A stretch of DNA of 64,000 bases from Hominiventricola filiformis. Its GTDB lineage: Bacteria > Bacillota > Clostridia > Lachnospirales > Lachnospiraceae. Below, piece after piece: positions 59,639 to 64,000 of the stretch. Numbering within the stretch: the first letter of the stretch is position 1; every line of letters starts with the position of its first letter. The stretch spans positions 1 to 64,000 of the forward strand of contig NZ_JAJEPS010000005.1 in the NCBI RefSeq assembly GCF_020686965.1, written 5' to 3'. The notes below the pieces were generated by a model, which ran no database searches, was not told where the DNA came from, and saw only the letters and a program-made list of their open reading frames with translations. A program made the position numbers and the translations under genes.

Positions 59639-61762
59639 ATGAAGAAAGGAAAAAGCAGAAACAAGCGAAAGAAAACAAGAAGCAGGCTCCTATGGATTGC
59701 GATTGCTGTTATAGGAATAGCTGCGGTAATTTCTGCGGTATGTGTGGCAGGAATGTTGGAAACAAAAGAAAATGCCTGGAGGACACCGGAAGAACTTCTG
59801 GTGGAGTACATGTATCATATCCCCAAAAAGGAATATGAAGAAATGTATGCGATGTTGCACGTTGAGGCATCGGGAAGTATCAGTCAGGAGGATTTCAAAA
59901 AACGCAACTCAGCTATTTATGAAGGCATAGAAGTCCAGAATATGGCTGTCCGGATTATTGCATATGACGAGGAGCAAATGACGGTAACCTACCAGACTTC
60001 TTTCGATACAGTTGCAGGAACTATCAGCTTTGAGAATGAAGCACTTTTCCTAAAAGACGAAGAAGGATATAAGTTGGTTTGGGATGATTCCATGATTTTT
60101 CGGAATCTAACTTCTACAGATAAAGTAAGAGTTTCCACTACACAGGCAGAACGAGGAGAAATTCTGGATAGGAACGGACGTGTCCTTGCAGGAAAAGGTA
60201 CAGCATCTTCGGTTGGAATCGTTCCGGGAAAGTTGGAAAACAGAGAGGAAGCAATCGCACAGATTGCAGAACTATTGGAAATCACACCGGAAGCGATAGA
60301 AAAGAAACTGTCTGCAAAGTGGGTAAAGGATGATTCTTTTGTTCCTATTAAAACGATTCCAAGAGTGGAAGAAATTGAGTTAATGTCTATCAGTCCAGAT
60401 GAAGAAGTCCTAAAGGAGAATGAAAGGCATGAAAAGTTGCTGGAGATTCCCGGAGTGATGATATCTGATGTTGAAGTGCGTGAATACCCATTAGGGGAAG
60501 CAGCTGCACATTTGGTCGGATATGTTCAAAGTGTTACTGCGGAAGATTTAGAGGAACATGCAGGAGAAGGCTATACAGCCAATAGTGTAATCGGTAGAAG
60601 TGGAATGGAGGGATTGTTCGAAAGTGAACTCAAAGGCCAGAACGGTTGCAGGATTTATATTGTAAACTCGGAAGGCAAAGAGAAGGAGGAACTTGCTTGC
60701 ATCCTGGTACAGCATGGACAGGACATCCAGCTTACGATAGATACTGATTTACAGGTTTCCTTGTATGAGCAGTTTAAGGAAGATAAAAGCTGCTCGGTAG
60801 CCATGAATCCTTATACTGGAGAGGTATTGGCTTTGGTCAGCACACCAGCCTATGACAATAACGATTTTATTATGGGATTATCGAGTGAGCAGTGGACTGC
60901 ACTTAACGAGGATGAGAATAAGCCAATGTATAATCGCTTCCGGCAAGTATGGTGTCCGGGGTCTACATTTAAGCCAATTACCGCTGCGGTCGGCTTGGAA
61001 TCAGGAGCAATCGATCCAATGGAAGATTACGGTAACGTAGGCTTAAGCTGGCAAAAGGATGCATCGTGGGGGTCCTATTATGTAACAACACTCCATGCAT
61101 ATGAACCAGTCATTTTAGAGAATGCCCTGATATATTCCGACAATATTTATTTCGCAAAGGCAGCATTAAAGATTGGATCAGAAGAGATGGAGAGTTCTTT
61201 GACTGGACTTGGTTTTAATGAGGAATTGCCATTTGAGATTAAGATGGCAGAGTCGCAGTATTCTAATTCAGAGGGAATTGAAACAGAAATACAGTTAGCT
61301 GATAGCGGTTACGGTCAAGGGCAGGTTTTAGTGAATCCGTTACATATGGCTTGTATCTATTCTGCTTTCTGTAACGAGGGAAATGTCATAAAGCCTTATT
61401 TGGTATATAAGAATGAAGCAACAGCTGAGTATTGGATTCCGGGTGCCTTTTCTAATGAGACAGCAAGCCGTGTATTGGAAGGAACAAAGAAGGTTGTGAA
61501 TGATTCTAATGGAACGGGATATGCAGCTCATCGGGATGACATTCTTTTAGCAGGAAAAACAGGTACGGCAGAAATCAAGGCATCGAAGGATGATATTTCG
61601 GGTACGGAATTAGGATGGTTTGCAATTTTTACAGCAGAAGATACGGTAGAACGTCCTATATTGATTATCAGCATGGTAGAAGATGTGAAAGGTAGAGGAG
61701 GAAGTGGATATGTTGTTAAGAAAGACGGCCTGGTCCTGGAAGAGTGGTTTAGCAGTAATTAG
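59639..61762 (+). CDS. MecA-like penicillin-binding protein (class B transpeptidase)
   Basis: A 707-residue membrane-anchored transpeptidase. A basic N-terminus and one helix (about 20-41) are followed by an NTF2-like MecA_N domain (about 50-155), a PBP dimerisation domain (about 165-330), and the transpeptidase domain. Active-site motifs: STFK at 442-445 (Ser442 nucleophile), SDN at 500-502 and KTGT at 640-643. The MecA_N domain is typical of low-affinity PBPs such as PBP2a and PBP5fm, which let wall synthesis continue under beta-lactams. Boxes resembling BlaI/MecI operators precede it. ATG 59639 has GGAGG 5 bases upstream. It overlaps the next gene. Confidence 0.9.
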   Translation: MKKGKSRNKRKKTRSRLLWIAIAVIGIAAVISAVCVAGMLETKENAWRTPEELLVEYMYHIPKKEYEEMYAMLHVEASGSISQEDFKKRNSAIYEGIEVQNMAVRIIAYDEEQMTVTYQTSFDTVAGTISFENEALFLKDEEGYKLVWDDSMIFRNLTSTDKVRVSTTQAERGEILDRNGRVLAGKGTASSVGIVPGKLENREEAIAQIAELLEITPEAIEKKLSAKWVKDDSFVPIKTIPRVEEIELMSISPDEEVLKENERHEKLLEIPGVMISDVEVREYPLGEAAAHLVGYVQSVTAEDLEEHAGEGYTANSVIGRSGMEGLFESELKGQNGCRIYIVNSEGKEKEELACILVQHGQDIQLTIDTDLQVSLYEQFKEDKSCSVAMNPYTGEVLALVSTPAYDNNDFIMGLSSEQWTALNEDENKPMYNRFRQVWCPGSTFKPITAAVGLESGAIDPMEDYGNVGLSWQKDASWGSYYVTTLHAYEPVILENALIYSDNIYFAKAALKIGSEEMESSLTGLGFNEELPFEIKMAESQYSNSEGIETEIQLADSGYGQGQVLVNPLHMACIYSAFCNEGNVIKPYLVYKNEATAEYWIPGAFSNETASRVLEGTKKVVNDSNGTGYAAHRDDILLAGKTGTAEIKASKDDISGTELGWFAIFTAEDTVERPILIISMVEDVKGRGGSGYVVKKDGLVLEEWFSSN

Positions 61763-62951
61763 TTTTGTACTGATGCTTAGTGTTTCAGGGTGTAGCGATG
61801 CACCCCCGGAAGAAGATACAGTTTCGGAAACAGTAATTGATATTCAAGCTATTCCAGAAGATTCTAAGGAGAACGCAGAAGAAATTATAAACATCTGTAT
61901 AGATCTTTATAAGAAGGCAGCAGAAGAAAACAAGATAGCTGATTTGGAAACGATTCGTAGTATTGTAAATTGCCTTGGAGAAAATGGATATCCGGCTGTT
62001 GACAGCAGAAATCAAATTAACATGACGGACCCAGAGAAGGTAGTGGAATTCTGCGAAAAGGTGGATGCACAGGAAGAAGCAGAAATAACAATTCTTGAAG
62101 TCAGTTATTTAGGCGGATTTGTAAAATACGATTTACACACAAAAGACGGAAATGTAGATGTGGTCAGAAGCTATTACAAGTACGAAAATGGAGATATACA
62201 AAGAGAGGTTACTGGAAGCTATCAGGCGGAGTATTGGAATTATACAGAAGAAGGTTACCTGATGTTTTCCGGTGTCTGGTTTTCAGAAGAATTGTATGTT
62301 CTTACATTGAGTGGGGCAGAGGAGCATACCGCATTGCGGGTACAGCCATTGGATGAAACATATCGGGAGTTGAGTCGGAAATATCTCCGCCCGATTGGCT
62401 TTGAACAGAATAACATGTTTATTGTGGATTGGAGTGAGGAGGATTTCGGGGCTTTGAATTTCTATGATATGTATGACATTCTCTATCCAAAAGTAAATGG
62501 TCAGTATGTTCCCTATATTGCAGATGACAACCTGGCAGTAAGTGCAGTTTATCGGATTCCAAAAGAGGAATTTGAAAGCGTTATTATGAAATATTTCAAT
62601 ATTGATAGTGAAACGCTGCAATCCAAAACCGTCTATTATTCGGAGGATTCAACTTATGAATATAAGCCGAGAGGCTTCGAAGAAGTAGAGTACCCGGAAT
62701 ATCCATATTCAGAGGTAGTCGATTTTACAGAAAACAGCGATGGGACAATTACACTTACAGCTAATGTAGTATTCCCTTATGCAGGTGATTCCAAGGTATA
62801 TGCTCATGAGGTTGTGGTCCGCCCGTTAGAGGACGGAGGGGTACAATATGTATCCAATCAAATTATACCTTCCGAGGATAATTATGAGGAAACATGGCAT
62901 ACACCACGGTTGACGTTGGAAGAATGGGAAGAATTGTACGGAGGCGGATAA
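61710..62951 (+). CDS. Envelope lipoprotein, paralogue of the next gene
   Basis: About 413 residues. The signal region ends VLMLSVSGC, a lipobox with Cys28. An acidic linker leads to a helical domain (about 45-110) and a beta-rich C-terminal part. The block LSRKYLRPIGFEQNNMFIVDWSEEDF and the later IPKEEFESVIMKYF, EDSTYEYKPRGF recur in similar form in the next gene, so the two are paralogues. No named family is recognised. The start ATG 61710 has GAGGAGG 8 bases upstream and lies inside the PBP gene, implying coupled translation. A role near the PBP at the membrane surface is inferred from this. Confidence 0.75.
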   Translation: MLLRKTAWSWKSGLAVISFVLMLSVSGCSDAPPEEDTVSETVIDIQAIPEDSKENAEEIINICIDLYKKAAEENKIADLETIRSIVNCLGENGYPAVDSRNQINMTDPEKVVEFCEKVDAQEEAEITILEVSYLGGFVKYDLHTKDGNVDVVRSYYKYENGDIQREVTGSYQAEYWNYTEEGYLMFSGVWFSEELYVLTLSGAEEHTALRVQPLDETYRELSRKYLRPIGFEQNNMFIVDWSEEDFGALNFYDMYDILYPKVNGQYVPYIADDNLAVSAVYRIPKEEFESVIMKYFNIDSETLQSKTVYYSEDSTYEYKPRGFEEVEYPEYPYSEVVDFTENSDGTITLTANVVFPYAGDSKVYAHEVVVRPLEDGGVQYVSNQIIPSEDNYEETWHTPRLTLEEWEELYGGG

Positions 62952-64000
62952 TGGAAGATGTAAAATGGCTGCTTAGAAGATGTGGACTTCCGATTTTGCT
63001 GCTGTTGATTTTCGTGATAGCCGGAGTGTTTTGTTGGGGAAAATTGCATGCAGAAAAGCAAAAGGTGGCAGAAGAAGTATGGGAGCCACCTATAGAAATC
63101 GAAAATAGCGAAGCAGAAACAGAAGAAGCCGAGAATGCGGAAATTTCCACAGAGTCAGCATATTGGTTTATTCCGCAAGCCAGTGATGATCTCCTTTCAG
63201 AAAAGGAGAAGGAGCAGCTGCAGAGTACGGTTTTGTCAGCAGCAGAATCGGTCAGAGAAATCTATAAGGATATTGTAATTGCAGATGCACCAAGCTACTC
63301 TTCCGGTATTAATGAATTTACCCACGAGCAGAGGAAAGCCGTGGTGGAACAATTGGGCAGAAGCGGTTTGGTAAGTGTTGAAGAAGATACTGCCATGCAA
63401 AACCATGAAGTAATCGAAACATTTTATGCAGATTACTTGGATGGACGGGACTCGATGGTTACGGTATTTGAAGTATATAGAGATGGACTGATTGGAGCAG
63501 TTACCTTCATTTATCGGAAAGGTGAGCTGCAGACCTATTACATAGGAATTCGGTGGAAGGAAGGCGGTATACCAGAGATACAGGGAACTTTGGTAAGTAA
63601 TGTGGCTGAGATTAAACTGACCGAAAAAGGATATTTTATCTACGCATATGAATATGTGATTGCACATGCAAGTTTGAGACAGTATTGGAGAATAGAACCG
63701 CTTCCGGAAGACTGTCGGGAATTGACGGAGAAATACATATCAGGACTAAGCTATGTGAATTACAATGTGCTTGTCACAAATTGGGACAGCAGCAATGTAG
63801 AGGACATTCTGATGCCTTGTATGTATGAAGATATTTATCGGATTTCTACGGGCGAAAATCTGAAAACTGAAGATTGGAAGATTCCGGCAGAGGAATATGA
63901 AAGGATAATGACTACTTATTTTCCGGTATCGGTAGAACAGTTGAGAGAGCATTGCGGGTATTCTGAGGGCAGCAACAGCTATGAATATGAGATGATTTAT
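62951..64000 (+). CDS. Membrane-anchored paralogue of the preceding lipoprotein (partial)
   Basis: An open frame of 350 codons reaching the window edge. It begins MEDVKWLLRRCGLP, has a membrane helix at about 14-33 and an acidic linker with EAETEEAENAE, then an extracellular domain. LTEKYISGLSYVNYNVLVTNWDSSN, IPAEEYERIMTTYFPV and the following SNSYEYE parallel blocks of the upstream lipoprotein. The ATG shares one base with the preceding TAA (TAATG), which indicates coupling in the PBP operon. The C-terminus lies outside the window. Confidence 0.75.
   Translation, partial: MEDVKWLLRRCGLPILLLLIFVIAGVFCWGKLHAEKQKVAEEVWEPPIEIENSEAETEEAENAEISTESAYWFIPQASDDLLSEKEKEQLQSTVLSAAESVREIYKDIVIADAPSYSSGINEFTHEQRKAVVEQLGRSGLVSVEEDTAMQNHEVIETFYADYLDGRDSMVTVFEVYRDGLIGAVTFIYRKGELQTYYIGIRWKEGGIPEIQGTLVSNVAEIKLTEKGYFIYAYEYVIAHASLRQYWRIEPLPEDCRELTEKYISGLSYVNYNVLVTNWDSSNVEDILMPCMYEDIYRISTGENLKTEDWKIPAEEYERIMTTYFPVSVEQLREHCGYSEGSNSYEYEMIY

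Overview
The window looks like a chromosomal segment of a low-to-mid G+C, anaerobic, potentially spore-forming Bacillota, most likely a member of the Lachnospiraceae. The basis is gene content and style rather than a database match: a V-type ATPase with Na+-type ion ligands instead of an F-type operon, a GlgC/GlgD pair, SpoVG, a CwlD-like amidase, a DnaD/DnaI-type primosome pair, MutS2, MecA adaptor, a SAM-I riboswitch before metK, strong AGGAGG ribosome sites and many short GC-hairpin terminators. No rRNA, tRNA, CRISPR array or complete insertion sequence was recognised.

Layout. 1-7.6 kb: a MerR-type regulator, a DUF1858 protein, mecA, a membrane-anchored GH18 protein behind a structured leader, a CwlD-like amidase, a tandem-ACT protein, and a tsaC-upp-dCMP deaminase operon. 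7.7-16.4 kb: a nine-gene V-type ATPase operon in the order H/F-I-K-E-C-F/G-A-B-D. 16.5-21.7 kb: a DUF3877-like protein, murA, a decayed cytidylate-kinase-like gene, an SLC1-type symporter, and metK with its riboswitch. 21.8-26.9 kb: a two-component system, a small membrane protein divergent from a trigger-factor-like lipoprotein across an unusually long palindrome, class II aldolase and a C-terminally truncated HD protein. 27-33.5 kb: a MATE exporter with divergent MerR regulator, a cyclophilin lipoprotein, an esterase/ATP-grasp pair and a long PRPP synthetase. 33.6-37.3 kb: a primosome pair (DnaI-like, DnaD-like), a cluster of DnaA boxes, and murC. 37.5-41.5 kb: glgC-glgD, spoVG, xpt and a small conserved protein. 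41.6-49.2 kb: a large secreted protein with a degenerate C39-like end, a two-component system and an aconitase-family hydratase. 49.3-53.8 kb (minus strand): mutS2-response regulator-kinase. 53.9-57.5 kb: a pseudo-HtrA protein, YhaM-like exonuclease and rlmD.

From the end of rlmD (about 57.5 kb) to the right edge the sequence is visibly A+T-richer and looks acquired. It holds a gene fragment, a stand-alone SIR2-like protein flanked by diverged repeats, and then a mecA-like low-affinity penicillin-binding protein with two paralogous envelope proteins. The PBP operon is preceded by three near-identical 19-bp boxes (TTAC-N4-GTAA core), each placed inside the -35/-10 spacer of a candidate promoter. 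This resembles BlaI/MecI control and is the most interesting system in the window, together with the SIR2-like gene and the DnaA-box cluster.

How the parts fit: envelope building and surveillance dominate (murA, murC, amidase, GH18, PBP, secreted PPIases, three two-component systems). Nucleotide supply (upp, dCMP deaminase, prs, xpt) and storage carbohydrate synthesis make up most of the rest. All promoter and terminator calls are by eye; family names come from motif recognition without searches.
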